NCBI GenBank assembly: GCA_002371705.1
Contig: DFGI01000083.1
Span: forward strand, 42,831 to 106,830
Direction: 5' to 3'
Source: Bacteroidales bacterium UBA3754
Lineage (GTDB): Bacteria > Bacteroidota > Bacteroidia > Bacteroidales > UBA1715
Length of the DNA: 64,000 nt
In this document: positions 17,956-27,210 of the stretch, in pieces
Layout of the letters: every line of letters starts with the position of its first letter
How positions within the stretch are numbered: the first letter of the stretch is position 1
Notes under the pieces: model-generated
Database searches by the model: none
Told to the model about the DNA's origin: nothing
Seen by the model: only the letters and a program-made list of their open reading frames with translations
Program-made: the position numbers and the translations under genes

Positions 17956-18483
17956 ATGAAAAAAACATGTATTTATGTATTGGTTGCGATTATTGTGTCT
18001 GCAGTAGTTTCGTGCAAGAAAAAATTCGGTGAAGATGGTGGTGCAGATGTAGTTTTCAAGTATAAAAATGAAAATTATGCAAACTACGTGGCGGTGGCAT
18101 ATTCTGACAAAAAGAATAGAGTTACTGGTTATCCGGATTCAAGTTATGCTTTTTCATTTGGTTTGTGTGGGGAAAAATGTTCGGGAGATTATTATATTAG
18201 TTCCATAGAGGGTTGTTCCCCTAAAGATATACGTGGTTGTTTTACAGACATTACTGTCAGCGAATATAAAGAGATTTGGAAAGCAACGAAAGGGAAAGAT
18301 ATTCGGGACACATTAACGTCCCGTGTGATAGATCGAGATCCGTATGCGGAAATCTATAGTCTTCATTATGATACTGTTTTGTATAAACATGAAGGAGGCG
18401 TTTCTATCAATATTGACAAAATCAACGAAATGATAGAATCTGGCGAGTTCTTTACGTATAAGGGAGTTGAGAGGGTGAAGTAG
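17956..18483 (+). CDS. Lipoprotein, paralogue of preceding gene
   Basis: A 175-residue lipoprotein with lipobox AVVSC (about Cys20) then KKKFGE. It shares the layout of the preceding product (VVFKYKNENYANYVAVAYSDK; DITVSEYKEIWK) and an almost identical C-terminus, SGEFFTYKGVERVK. The last 50 bases of the two genes differ at only two positions, although the rest has diverged strongly, which suggests recent gene conversion or selection on that end. It has four internal cysteines (CGEKC, CSPKDIRGC) that the paralogue lacks. Function unknown. Confidence 0.65.
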   Translation: MKKTCIYVLVAIIVSAVVSCKKKFGEDGGADVVFKYKNENYANYVAVAYSDKKNRVTGYPDSSYAFSFGLCGEKCSGDYYISSIEGCSPKDIRGCFTDITVSEYKEIWKATKGKDIRDTLTSRVIDRDPYAEIYSLHYDTVLYKHEGGVSINIDKINEMIESGEFFTYKGVERVK

Positions 18484-18497
18484 TTGAGATAAATTTT
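18467..18497 (+). promoter_or_regulatory. Probable promoter of third lipoprotein gene
   Basis: TTG (18467-18469), 20-base spacer, TAAATTTT (18490-18497; the last base differs from consensus G). It sits at the same relative place before the repeated leader as the promoter at 14752-14782. Confidence 0.4.
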
Positions 18498-18511
18498 TCC
18501 GGTAGTTGTAT

Positions 18512-18586
18512 AGTCTTTTGTACTTTTGGGAACATATATAGAGACGGGTATTAATTTTAAATCTTAATAATATGAAAAAACTTTTC
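18512..18586 (+). repeat. Duplicated 5' leader, copy B
   Basis: Near-identical to 14820-14895, ending in the ATGAAAAAACTTTT of the gene start. The two coding regions downstream differ completely after about five codons. Confidence 0.85.
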
Positions 18587-19084
18587 TTCTTAATTATAAG
18601 CATAAATTTATTTTATGCTTGTTCTGAGCGCTGTGAGTCATTTCCTGAAAAATATAAAGAATATACCCCTTATGAAAAAGGCGATGTCGTTCGTTTTGAA
18701 AATACAAAAGGAAAAAATATTACGTTTGAGGTTATGGATATGAATGTACGGGAAGGTAACAAAAGAATACCTTGGAATTGTAAATGCGTGTGTGAGAGTG
18801 ATTTATCGTATAACATGTATTCTTCCCCAAATAATATTACTTTACAGATAACTTCAGATTATACAGAGAACAAATATTGGAGTATTTCCAGCAAAGTGTA
18901 TGATTCTTCTGATGGAAGGACATATTATGCATTTTATGATTGCGGAACAGCACAATTATCTGACACACTTATTCTTTCTTCTTCAAAAAAATCTAATGAA
19001 ATCGGAACAATAAAACTTGTAAGAGGAGTGGGTTTGGTGAATCTGTTTATTGGTGACGAAGAATATACATTGAAAAAAGAGTAA
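18572..19084 (+). CDS. Small lipoprotein of unknown function
   Basis: A 170-residue lipoprotein with lipobox LFYAC (Cys17) then SERCESFPEKYKEYTPYEKGDVVRFEN. No family is recognised. The sequence is beta-rich and has three more cysteines in NCKCVC. The signal peptide and leader derive from the same repeat as the gene at 14881, while the mature protein is unrelated. A strong composite repeat follows at 19121. Confidence 0.6.
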   Translation: MKKLFFLIISINLFYACSERCESFPEKYKEYTPYEKGDVVRFENTKGKNITFEVMDMNVREGNKRIPWNCKCVCESDLSYNMYSSPNNITLQITSDYTENKYWSISSKVYDSSDGRTYYAFYDCGTAQLSDTLILSSSKKSNEIGTIKLVRGVGLVNLFIGDEEYTLKKE

Positions 19085-19120
19085 CGGAAGAGTTGAGATA
19101 ATATATTGGTTACAACAAAC

Positions 19121-19271
19121 AGATTCCTCCCTTCGCTATCGCTACGGTCGGAATGACGAGGTTAGGGGGACAATGAAAGTGAGGGAAGAAAAAATTTTGC
19201 TTTGCAAAATTTCTTCTTCCCTCATCTTTTCTCTTTACTATGAACGTCATCCCGAACGAAGTGAGGGATCT
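19121..19271 (+). repeat. Composite REP-like inverted repeats with long hairpin
   Basis: Outer arms: 19121-19158 (AGATTCCTCCCTTCG ... CGGAATGACG) and 19245-19271 (CGTCATCCCGAACGAAGTGA...) are inverted copies of the 'rule-breaking' intergenic repeat that is common in many Bacteroidota. Between them 19181-19200 and 19204-19223 form a 20-bp stem with one mismatch and a three-base loop. The hairpin lies between a plus-strand gene end and the minus-strand mntP end, where it could stop transcription from both sides. Confidence 0.75.
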
Positions 19272-19313
19272 CATCAATGAGGATTTTACGATAAAGGCGG
19301 CGGTGAATTAGTT

Positions 19314-19868
19314 TTACAGATAATGTTCCACAACAATTTTCACTCCCACGCCAATCAGGATAATGCCGCCGAGAATGCCGGATTTTAAGTTGGCTTTTTT
19401 GCCGAAGAATATGCCGAGTGAAAAACCAAGGCAGGAAAAAAGAAAACTGCCCAAAGCAATTACCAATACAGCAAGAACAATCTTTTCGGGGTAAATTACA
19501 AACAAACTGCCTGTCATAAGTGCGTCAATGCTGGTGGCAATGGCGAGCAGAATTATACGTTTCCACGTAAGTTGTTGGGGTTCAGTTTCCTCTTCGTCTT
19601 TTGGGTGAATGTCTTCGTAAATCATTTTGCCGCCAATACACGTTAATATGGCAAGTGCAATCCAATGAATCACTGCGTTGAGGTATTCGGCGAACGAAAT
19701 GAGCAACGAAAATCCAATAAGCGGCATCAATCCTTGGAACAATCCAAACAACACGGGTACTTTCCAAATTGTGGCAATGCTGCGGTGGCTACAGCCAAGC
19801 GCGGTGGAAACCGCAAAGCAGTCCATTGCAAGTCCAATGGAAAGTAAAATAATATCGAAGAGTGTCAT
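19314..19868 (-). CDS. mntP: Manganese efflux pump MntP
   Basis: MntP exports Mn(II) across the inner membrane. The 184-residue protein has six hydrophobic segments and the two conserved Asp-containing helices: LSIGLAMDCFAVS (D16) and ATSIDALMTG (the second copy of the internal repeat). A charged loop (DIHPKDEEETEPQ) separates the halves, as in the family. Its ATG overlaps the TAA of the S8 peptidase gene (TAATG), so it is translationally coupled to a peptidase, an unusual partner. No yybP-ykoY-type riboswitch was recognised upstream. Confidence 0.88.
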   Translation of the reverse strand: MTLFDIILLSIGLAMDCFAVSTALGCSHRSIATIWKVPVLFGLFQGLMPLIGFSLLISFAEYLNAVIHWIALAILTCIGGKMIYEDIHPKDEEETEPQQLTWKRIILLAIATSIDALMTGSLFVIYPEKIVLAVLVIALGSFLFSCLGFSLGIFFGKKANLKSGILGGIILIGVGVKIVVEHYL

Positions 19869-21592
19869 TATTTCTTGGGTTGAATTTTAATTGCGAACGT
19901 TTTCTTATACGATACGTAGAACACGAGTTTTCCGCCTTTTTCTGATATTTCGGGTAGATCAATGTTGCTGAAATCATTGTCTTTCACAATAAACGAGGAA
20001 TTTTCGCCCATGCCTGTGTTCACTTCGAATACATATTTTTCGGAGAGGAATATACTTTTTCCATTTTCCCATACTTGATTAAAAAATGTGTCGTAGTCGG
20101 AAAGGGTGTATTTGGTTGCCAAGAAATCGTACAACACTTTTCCGTAGCAGTAGCAACGGGCTTTGGTGACATTGGGAGTTCCGTGTCCGTATTTATTGTT
20201 GGGTTTGTCGTATCGGTCGCCGCTCCGCATCATCAGCCGTTTTATGGCTTGTGCCGACGAGTCGGGAAATTCTTCCCACAGTGTGGCGCAGCAGCCGGCA
20301 ACAAGCGGACAGGAGAATGATGTTCCTCCACTTGCGTTTTTAATTTCTCCGTTGGCAACCACAATGGTAGGAAACAATCCAAGAGCCATCACGTCGGGTT
20401 TTATTCTGCCGTCGGAAGTAGGACCGAACGAACTGAATTTTGTTTTTTTGCCATTGTATTTACAGGCGCCCACAGTCAGCACGCTGTCGGCATCGGCGGG
20501 AGAGGTGATGTATTTCCACGGCTCGTCGCCTGAATTTCCCGCACTATTTACAAGGAGCATCCCTTTAGCCGAGGCAATATCGGCGCCAATGGTAATCCGA
20601 GCGGTGTTTCCGTCCATTTGCGCGTATGTGTGGCTTTGTTTTTTATCGTCGAAATTGCTGTAGCCCAATGAGGTGGAAATAATGTTGGCGCCAGCGCTGT
20701 CGGCAAGTTCGGCGGCGGTAACCCAGTTGTCTTCCTCAACAATGTATTCGGTTTCCTCCTCTTCACTGCGGATAAGAATGAAATTAGCCATAGGCGCGGT
20801 TCCCACAAGCTTCTGTGGATAAAATCCTCCTATGAGTGAAAGCACCATCATACCGTGGCCGCCCGTTTGGAATATGCTGGTGGTGTCGAAAAATTTTTCT
20901 GTGCCAGTAACATCGCGGGCAAACAGAATTCTGTTGTCGTTCCACAGATGTTGGAACACAGCGGCGGAATCAACGTGGAGAAATCCAGCGTCAATCACTG
21001 CTATTAGCTGGTTCTGTCCCATGTGCCCTTCTATGTGCGACATAAATGTGCCTAATTGCACGTTTTGCATACAGGAACGGCCATAGAGATTTACCAAATC
21101 GTTTACCGTTGCTTTTAGTTCGTCGGATTTATTACTGGTTTCTACTATTTGTAATGGTGTGCTGGTAATTGTGTCTTGTTGCACCAACTTCCGTTCGTCT
21201 TTCTTGTACACAATTGCTGGCGCAACGTATTCCACTTTGTCAACAAACGAAAGTTTGGCTATTTCGTTGTACGACAATGCTGTTTCAATGAAAAAAATTG
21301 CGGAGTTAAACCATTTTGATGAGTTGCAGAGCACTGCGCCGAAATCCGACACAACCGACAAATACTGCGGATTCACGGGGATATCCTGTTCGGTTATGGG
21401 AATGTTGAATTGTGTCCGTCGGTCAATTGCCCGTTGGCTCAAAAATTCCTGCGGACGGTCGATTGAGTATGGCGAATTTTTCTTGTCGGTGAACGAAATT
21501 CTGTAGCGTCCTTCCACAAATGTGGTGTCGGTTTGGGAAAATCCCAACACTGCCACGAGTACAAAACAAAAAAGCGAAATCGTTTTTTTCAT
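19868..21592 (-). CDS. Secreted subtilisin-like S8 serine peptidase
   Basis: A 574-residue exported protease. The frame is open to 21637, but MKKTISLFCFVLVAVLGFSQ at 21592 is a good signal peptide, so that start is chosen. The catalytic triad is visible: Asp in LIAVIDAGFLHVD, His in GGHGMMVLSLIGG and Ser in GGTSFSCPLVAGC; the oxyanion Asn is in LLVNSAGNSGDE. The N-terminal 150 residues are a propeptide-like domain (YRISFTDKKNSPYSIDRP), a form widespread in Bacteroidota. No T9SS sorting domain is seen at the C-terminus (ends TFAIKIQPKK). Coupled to mntP by stop-start overlap. Confidence 0.88.
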   Translation of the reverse strand: MKKTISLFCFVLVAVLGFSQTDTTFVEGRYRISFTDKKNSPYSIDRPQEFLSQRAIDRRTQFNIPITEQDIPVNPQYLSVVSDFGAVLCNSSKWFNSAIFFIETALSYNEIAKLSFVDKVEYVAPAIVYKKDERKLVQQDTITSTPLQIVETSNKSDELKATVNDLVNLYGRSCMQNVQLGTFMSHIEGHMGQNQLIAVIDAGFLHVDSAAVFQHLWNDNRILFARDVTGTEKFFDTTSIFQTGGHGMMVLSLIGGFYPQKLVGTAPMANFILIRSEEEETEYIVEEDNWVTAAELADSAGANIISTSLGYSNFDDKKQSHTYAQMDGNTARITIGADIASAKGMLLVNSAGNSGDEPWKYITSPADADSVLTVGACKYNGKKTKFSSFGPTSDGRIKPDVMALGLFPTIVVANGEIKNASGGTSFSCPLVAGCCATLWEEFPDSSAQAIKRLMMRSGDRYDKPNNKYGHGTPNVTKARCYCYGKVLYDFLATKYTLSDYDTFFNQVWENGKSIFLSEKYVFEVNTGMGENSSFIVKDNDFSNIDLPEISEKGGKLVFYVSYKKTFAIKIQPKK

Positions 21593-21666
21593 TTGGTTGT
21601 GCTTGTAATAAAAAGAGATGCGCACAAACCGACGCATCTCCTTTTATATATTGTATGAATTTAATT

Positions 21667-22491
21667 TTAGTTAAAACCTTTTAATTTTCCAGCGTTCGGA
21701 AGTACGGTGATGGCGGAAATGCCATATTTGTTTCCGATGATTTTCTGCTCATTTGCGCCGAACATATAGTCAGCCCAGTCCAATTCCTTGTAGGTGGAAA
21801 CCAAAATCGCATTTGCGTTGATTGAATTTGCGTATTCAATAACTTCTTCTGCGAAATCATCTTTTCCTGCGCCTTCCACTTCGGTGTATTCAATCTTGTT
21901 CTGGTCGAGAATTGATTTTACATGCACCAAATTTGAATAAATCTGGCGTTTCAAGTTCGAGTCGCTACTCTTTTGAACGTACAGATAGATTTTTGACTTG
22001 AAGAATTTGTTGAGGTAAACCGCCCAACCAACTTTTTGTTTGTCTTCTTTTTTGTATTCCACAGTGCAAACAATATCTTCAAAGTGTTCGTCGCGTGGAG
22101 GACGCTGAACAACAATGAACGGACAGTTGGAACCTTCAATCACTTTAAGCGCCCAACTTCCAGTGATTTTTTGCAAACCCTTTATTCCGTGTGTTCCCAT
22201 AAACACAAATGGGCACGAAAGTTTGTTGGCGTATTCCGTGATTGTGGTGAAAATGTCACCTTTCACAGCCAAGTATTCCAATTTGAACTGATATTTTTTC
22301 TGTGCATCGTCAGCAACAATTTTAAGTTGCGACATGGCATTGTCAATTTCTTTTTCGTCGTCAACAATGTGTAGTAAGGTAACGGTAGTGCTACCAATAG
22401 TTTTCGCGAAGCGGATTGCATGCTGCATTGCATACTCTGCCACGTTGGTAAAATCCCATGCAACTAAAATAGTTTTCTGTAAATGTTCCAT
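21667..22491 (-). CDS. Tandem-domain universal stress protein
   Basis: A 274-residue protein with two UspA domains. The first (residues 6-145) has the nucleotide-binding signature GTHGIKGLQKITGSWALKVIEGSNCPFIVV (G-x-HG...GS). The second (about 155-270) is degenerate: it has ANAILVSTYKELDWADYMFGANEQKIIGNKYGI but lacks the glycine-rich loop. Such proteins are induced by starvation and stress, and the paired domains mimic a Usp dimer. The gene diverges from the sensor-cyclase gene across an 80-bp gap. Confidence 0.88.
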   Translation of the reverse strand: MEHLQKTILVAWDFTNVAEYAMQHAIRFAKTIGSTTVTLLHIVDDEKEIDNAMSQLKIVADDAQKKYQFKLEYLAVKGDIFTTITEYANKLSCPFVFMGTHGIKGLQKITGSWALKVIEGSNCPFIVVQRPPRDEHFEDIVCTVEYKKEDKQKVGWAVYLNKFFKSKIYLYVQKSSDSNLKRQIYSNLVHVKSILDQNKIEYTEVEGAGKDDFAEEVIEYANSINANAILVSTYKELDWADYMFGANEQKIIGNKYGISAITVLPNAGKLKGFN

Positions 22492-22571
22492 AATTTTAAT
22501 ATTTTGATAACTTTGAATGCTTTTTCGAACGAACGTTTGAAAAAGCGTGTTAAAATTAATAAAAAATATTC

Positions 22572-25500
22572 TTGGTTTCTATTAAACGACTATATTTTTT
22601 GTTGTTCCTTTTGATAGGAATGTCGGTTTCGGCCCAGACGACGGAACTGGGAATGCCTTATTACGAGCGGATTTCGCCGTATTTTATAGGCTATTCGGGA
22701 CCGTGGGGAAACATTACGCAGGATGCCGAAAATGTGTTGTATTTTGAAAACGATGCAGGAGTAGTTGTATTCGATGGCGCGAATTGGAAATTGTATCCTA
22801 CGCATGGCATGCCGAAAATTTGCCGTGACGCTTCGGGAAAAATTTTCGTCGGTGCTATGAATTTTATCGGCGAAATGCGCACCGATGAGTTCAATCAACG
22901 TTCCATTCAGTCAATTACACGAGATTCAACGACTTTGTTCGGCTCAGTGTCTGATATTGCGGCGTTCGACGGCTCGGTGTTTTTTGTGGCACAACAGCAG
23001 TTGTACGTGATTCGTGACAGTATTCCGCAAAAAATTGATGTTGATGGTGCGGTGAACCGTTTGTTGCTCGACAGAAATAAATTGTATGTTGCGACACAAC
23101 GTTCGCTGTATGAATATTCCGAAAACCTAAATTCCATTGTGTCACAACAAATTACTGTGCTCGATGCATTGCATACCGATGAATTTACATTGTTTGAGAC
23201 AACCAATGGTTTGGTGAAAATCACGCCAGAGAGAAGCACCGTGCCGTTTATCACGGAAATTGACGCATATTTGAAAAATGGTGATTTTTCGTGTTTCGAC
23301 AAACTAACGAACAACACAATTTGCGTTGGAACCAAGTCGCACGGCTTGTTCTGCTTGGACATGGACGGAAAAATTTTGTTTTCGCTTAATCTTCAGAATG
23401 GTTTTCCCGATAATAAAATCCAATCGGTTTTCGTCGATAAAAATAATAATGTATGGGTGTCGTCATTTTCCAATTTGGTGCGCGTGGAAATGAATCCTGC
23501 CATTACATATTTTAATAGGTATAACGGATTGCAGGGAAGTGTGTTGTGTGCAACGAAATACAAAGGTTCATTGTATGTTGGCACCGACTGTGGCGTGTAT
23601 AGGGTTGAAAACGGCAAATGTGTCGCGCTTTTACGTTCGCGTTGCAATGCGTTGCTGCTGTTCAGCGGAAAATTGTTCGCCGCCACTGAACAAGGATTGA
23701 TAAATCTTACAACGAACGAAACAATTTGTACCGACGCAATAAAGAATGCGTTTGTTTCCGACAAAAATTGTCTGGTGACGGTTTCCAACGAATCGGTTGT
23801 GGTTTGGGTTGAGCGTCCAACGATGAGAATTCGGCTTCAGGCAAAAATTCCTGATATTGAAATTACTTCGATTGCGTGCGATGATTTTCAGAAATATTTT
23901 GCCTTCTTTGGTACAAAATCCGATGGTGTTTGGCAAACACATATAAAATCGAAAGGAGATTCGGTGGTGTCGTTCGAAATTATTCCGTGCGAATGGCAGG
24001 GTTTGCCTAGAAATGCGGGAAGAATTGATGTGTATGAAACTTCGTTGGGATGTTTGTTCTCCACTGCGCAGGGGTTGTTCCGTTGCGATTGCGAAAACAA
24101 TTTCTTCTACCGTGATGGAAAAATTTCTCTCCCAAAGGACAACGGAGCTGTGTATGTATCACCAATACAGGAAGATAACGAAAAAAATCTGTGGATGGCA
24201 CTCCATACCAAAGGACGGTACGAAAATCAAATTGCAGTAGCGTGGAACACCAATAATTTAGAGCGTTACACGCTTATAACCGCACCGTTCACAAAAATCC
24301 GTGGCAGCCACATTTCTGTAATGTATCCCGATGAAAATTCAGTGGTTTGGCTCGGCGGAAACGAAGGTTTGGTAAGAATGGATTTTAATCGACTTTCGGT
24401 AAAGAAAACGCTGGGAAATGTCCGTCTTTCACAAGTGCTTGTCAATGGCGATTCGCTGATGACGGTGACTTCGGGCGAATTAACGTTACCATATAATTTC
24501 AAATCGCTGATGTTTGACTTTGTTGCCGTTGAATACGAAAACCACAATGATATTCAATATTCCTATTATTTGGAGGGCTATGAAAAAATGTGGTCGCACA
24601 CAACGCCGAATAATCAGGTGGAATATGCCAATCTACCTGCCGGGAAATACGCGTTCCATGTGCGTGCGAAGCATTTAGGCAACGCCGTTTCTAAAGAATC
24701 GGTGTATGAGTTCAGGGTTCAGGCAAATCCGCTGTTGTCGGGATGGGCGTTCGCGTTCTATGGACTTGTGTTGGCGATTATTGGTGTATGGCAATTTTCG
24801 GAACAAACAAAGCGGAAGGCTCGGAAAATTGTGGCTAAAACTGCACAAAAAGCAGCTGTTGCGGAACAATCCGATGCAACCGATTCACATACGGAAAGCG
24901 GTGCAAACACGAATCGTAGCGAAATTATTCCAACGGAACGGATGCGTTCAATGAATTTTGATGTGGCAACTGTACTTTTCTCTGATTTCAAGGGATTTAC
25001 GAAAATAGCGAAACGGGTTTCCGCGGAATCGTTGATTCAGGAATTGGAAAAATATTTCTCGGAATTCGATAAGATAGTTGAGAAATATAATGTGGAAAAA
25101 ATAAAAACAGTCGGCGATTCGTATATGTGCGCTGGCGGTATTCCCAAAAAGAACACAACGAACCCAATTGAAGTTGTGGCGGCTGCGTTGGAAATGCAGT
25201 ATCGTTTGAAGGAAATGCAAAAAGATATTCCCGAAGGTTCCGAATCGTGGGGAATTCGTATTGGAATCCACACGGGTCCAGTTATTGCTGGTGTTGTCGA
25301 TGGACAAAAATATGCCTACGATATTTGGGGCGACAGCGTGAACATTGCCAGCAGAATGGAAGCATCGGGCGAAGTAGGGCGGGTAAATGTTTCGGAAAGT
25401 ACATTTATAATGGTACGTGAGTTTTTCGACTGCGAATATCGGGGAAAAATTCAGGTTCAAGGCAAGGAGGAGAAAGCCGATATGTACTTTGTGAATGGTT

Positions 25501-26171
25501 TCAAGGCTGTATTTTCGGAACATCCGTTCAAGGCGATTCCAAACCAAGTATTTTCAGCAAAATTGGCATTGTTGCGCTTCGAAGGTTTGCAGGAAGATGT
25601 TTATACGCTCCTCGAAGAACATTTGCCCAAAACGTATTTCTACCACAATCTGAAACATACAATTGATGTGGTTGTGCAGGTTGAGGTTATTGGTCAGGCG
25701 GAAGGTGTGAGCGACGAGGATATGTACATATTGAAAACAGCGGCGTTGTTCCACGATGCTGGATTTATGCGGACGTACAACAAACATGAATATGCAGGCA
25801 TTGAAATCGCCCGCGAAATGCTTCCAAATGAAGGCTACAGCGAGGAACAAATCAAAAAAATCTGCGATTTGATTTCGTGCACAATGATGTCGGTTGAACC
25901 ACAAACGCTGCTCGAACAAATAATTTGCGATGCCGATTTGGATTACCTCGGAAGAAATGATTATGTTTGTGTGTCACGCGATTTATACAAGGAACTGCTC
26001 GAACAAAAATTGGTGAAAAAGAACGAGTATGAATGGAATCTCGGACAAATCCAGTTCTTGCAGGAACATAAATATTACACGAACTATTCCCGCAGTCATC
26101 GTAATCCGGGAAAAGTAAAACACATACAATGGTTACAGGAACAAATAACTAAGTTTAATAATATAATTTAA
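22572..26171 (+). CDS. Periplasmic sensor fused to adenylate cyclase and HD domain
   Basis: A 1199-residue fusion. Residues 1-21 are a signal peptide (start TTG 22572; VSIKRLYFLLFLLIGMSVSAQ needs this start to keep its basic head). Residues about 30-620 form a two-component-regulator-type propeller, 625-718 a Y_Y_Y domain, 723-742 one membrane helix. A class III cyclase follows at about 793-975 with both metal aspartates (LFSDFKGF, VGDSYM), the adenine-selecting Lys and Asp (EKIKTVGD; YDIWGDS) and the transition-state Asn/Arg (VNIASRM). An HD domain ends the protein (FYHNLKH, LFHDAGF near 1060, DADLDYL). Hybrid two-component sensors of this phylum have a kinase here instead; this copy should make cAMP, and the HD part may hydrolyse a nucleotide. 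Confidence 0.88.
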   Translation: MVSIKRLYFLLFLLIGMSVSAQTTELGMPYYERISPYFIGYSGPWGNITQDAENVLYFENDAGVVVFDGANWKLYPTHGMPKICRDASGKIFVGAMNFIGEMRTDEFNQRSIQSITRDSTTLFGSVSDIAAFDGSVFFVAQQQLYVIRDSIPQKIDVDGAVNRLLLDRNKLYVATQRSLYEYSENLNSIVSQQITVLDALHTDEFTLFETTNGLVKITPERSTVPFITEIDAYLKNGDFSCFDKLTNNTICVGTKSHGLFCLDMDGKILFSLNLQNGFPDNKIQSVFVDKNNNVWVSSFSNLVRVEMNPAITYFNRYNGLQGSVLCATKYKGSLYVGTDCGVYRVENGKCVALLRSRCNALLLFSGKLFAATEQGLINLTTNETICTDAIKNAFVSDKNCLVTVSNESVVVWVERPTMRIRLQAKIPDIEITSIACDDFQKYFAFFGTKSDGVWQTHIKSKGDSVVSFEIIPCEWQGLPRNAGRIDVYETSLGCLFSTAQGLFRCDCENNFFYRDGKISLPKDNGAVYVSPIQEDNEKNLWMALHTKGRYENQIAVAWNTNNLERYTLITAPFTKIRGSHISVMYPDENSVVWLGGNEGLVRMDFNRLSVKKTLGNVRLSQVLVNGDSLMTVTSGELTLPYNFKSLMFDFVAVEYENHNDIQYSYYLEGYEKMWSHTTPNNQVEYANLPAGKYAFHVRAKHLGNAVSKESVYEFRVQANPLLSGWAFAFYGLVLAIIGVWQFSEQTKRKARKIVAKTAQKAAVAEQSDATDSHTESGANTNRSEIIPTERMRSMNFDVATVLFSDFKGFTKIAKRVSAESLIQELEKYFSEFDKIVEKYNVEKIKTVGDSYMCAGGIPKKNTTNPIEVVAAALEMQYRLKEMQKDIPEGSESWGIRIGIHTGPVIAGVVDGQKYAYDIWGDSVNIASRMEASGEVGRVNVSESTFIMVREFFDCEYRGKIQVQGKEEKADMYFVNGFKAVFSEHPFKAIPNQVFSAKLALLRFEGLQEDVYTLLEEHLPKTYFYHNLKHTIDVVVQVEVIGQAEGVSDEDMYILKTAALFHDAGFMRTYNKHEYAGIEIAREMLPNEGYSEEQIKKICDLISCTMMSVEPQTLLEQIICDADLDYLGRNDYVCVSRDLYKELLEQKLVKKNEYEWNLGQIQFLQEHKYYTNYSRSHRNPGKVKHIQWLQEQITKFNNII

Positions 26172-26181
26172 ATGTAATAAT

Positions 26182-27195
26182 ATGATTGATTGGGCTAATT
26201 TACCATTTGGGTACTTGAAAACGAAATCAAATACTCGATGCCTTTACAGCGAAGGCAAATGGGGGAAAATGGAAGTTACCGAAAGCGAAAACATCAATAT
26301 GCACATGGCTGCTACCTGTCTTCACTACGGTCAGGAATGTTTCGAAGGTTTGAAGGCGTACCGCGGCAAAGACGGAAAAATCCGCGTGTTCCGTTGGGAA
26401 GAAAATTCAAAACGATTGAACCGCTCGGCTGCACGCGTTGGTATGCCTGAAGTTCCAGCGGAACTTTTCAAAGAAATGTTGTTCACGTTGGTTAAAGAAA
26501 ATGCCGACTTCGTGCCACCATACGGCACGGGCGCGTCGTTGTACATCCGTCCGTTGATGATTGGTATGAGTCCGCGTCTTGGCATCAGCGCTTCTACAGA
26601 AGTGTTGTTGATTTTGTTCTGTAGTCCTGTTGGTCCTTACTACAAAGGCGGTTTCAAACCTATCAAAGTGATTGTTGAACGTGGTTCCGACCGTGCGGCT
26701 CCACTTGGAACAGGTACTGTGAAAGTTGGTGGAAACTACGCCGCTGCGTTGAATATGTCGATTAAGTCGCACGAAATGGGCTACGGTGCTGCTTTGTATT
26801 TGGATCCGAAAGAGAAAAAATACATTGACGAATGCGGTCCTGCAAACTTCTTCGCAATTAAGGGCGACAAATACATTACGCCAAAATCAACTTCCATTTT
26901 GCCTTCAATCACCAATATGAGTTTGCAGGCATTGGCTGAGAAAAAAGGTTTGACAGTGGAAAAACGTCAAATCCCATTGACGGAACTTGCTGAATGCGAC
27001 GAAGCGGCAGAATGCGGAACGGCAGCAGTTATTTCGCCTATTTCGGCAGTATATGACCCTGACGAAAACAAAACCTACACGTTCGGCGACCAAGTTCATC
27101 CTGGCAAAAACTGCGTTGACTTGTACAACACACTTGTCGGCATTCAATATGGCGACATTGCCGACCCATTCGGTTGGATTTCGTTTGTAGAATAA
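26182..27195 (+). CDS. ilvE: Branched-chain amino acid aminotransferase IlvE
   Basis: IlvE performs the last step of Leu, Ile and Val synthesis with PLP. The 337-residue fold-type IV enzyme shows YIRPLMIGMSPRLGI, the PLP lysine region GTGTVKVGGNYAAALNMS (K in VKVGGNYA) and the conserved ECGPANFFAIKGDKYITP. It follows the sensor-cyclase gene by ten bases. Regulation is not visible: no leader peptide rich in Leu/Ile/Val was found. A palindromic repeat lies after it. Confidence 0.95.
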   Translation: MIDWANLPFGYLKTKSNTRCLYSEGKWGKMEVTESENINMHMAATCLHYGQECFEGLKAYRGKDGKIRVFRWEENSKRLNRSAARVGMPEVPAELFKEMLFTLVKENADFVPPYGTGASLYIRPLMIGMSPRLGISASTEVLLILFCSPVGPYYKGGFKPIKVIVERGSDRAAPLGTGTVKVGGNYAAALNMSIKSHEMGYGAALYLDPKEKKYIDECGPANFFAIKGDKYITPKSTSILPSITNMSLQALAEKKGLTVEKRQIPLTELAECDEAAECGTAAVISPISAVYDPDENKTYTFGDQVHPGKNCVDLYNTLVGIQYGDIADPFGWISFVE

Positions 27196-27210
27196 ATAGA
27201 TATTTATGTT

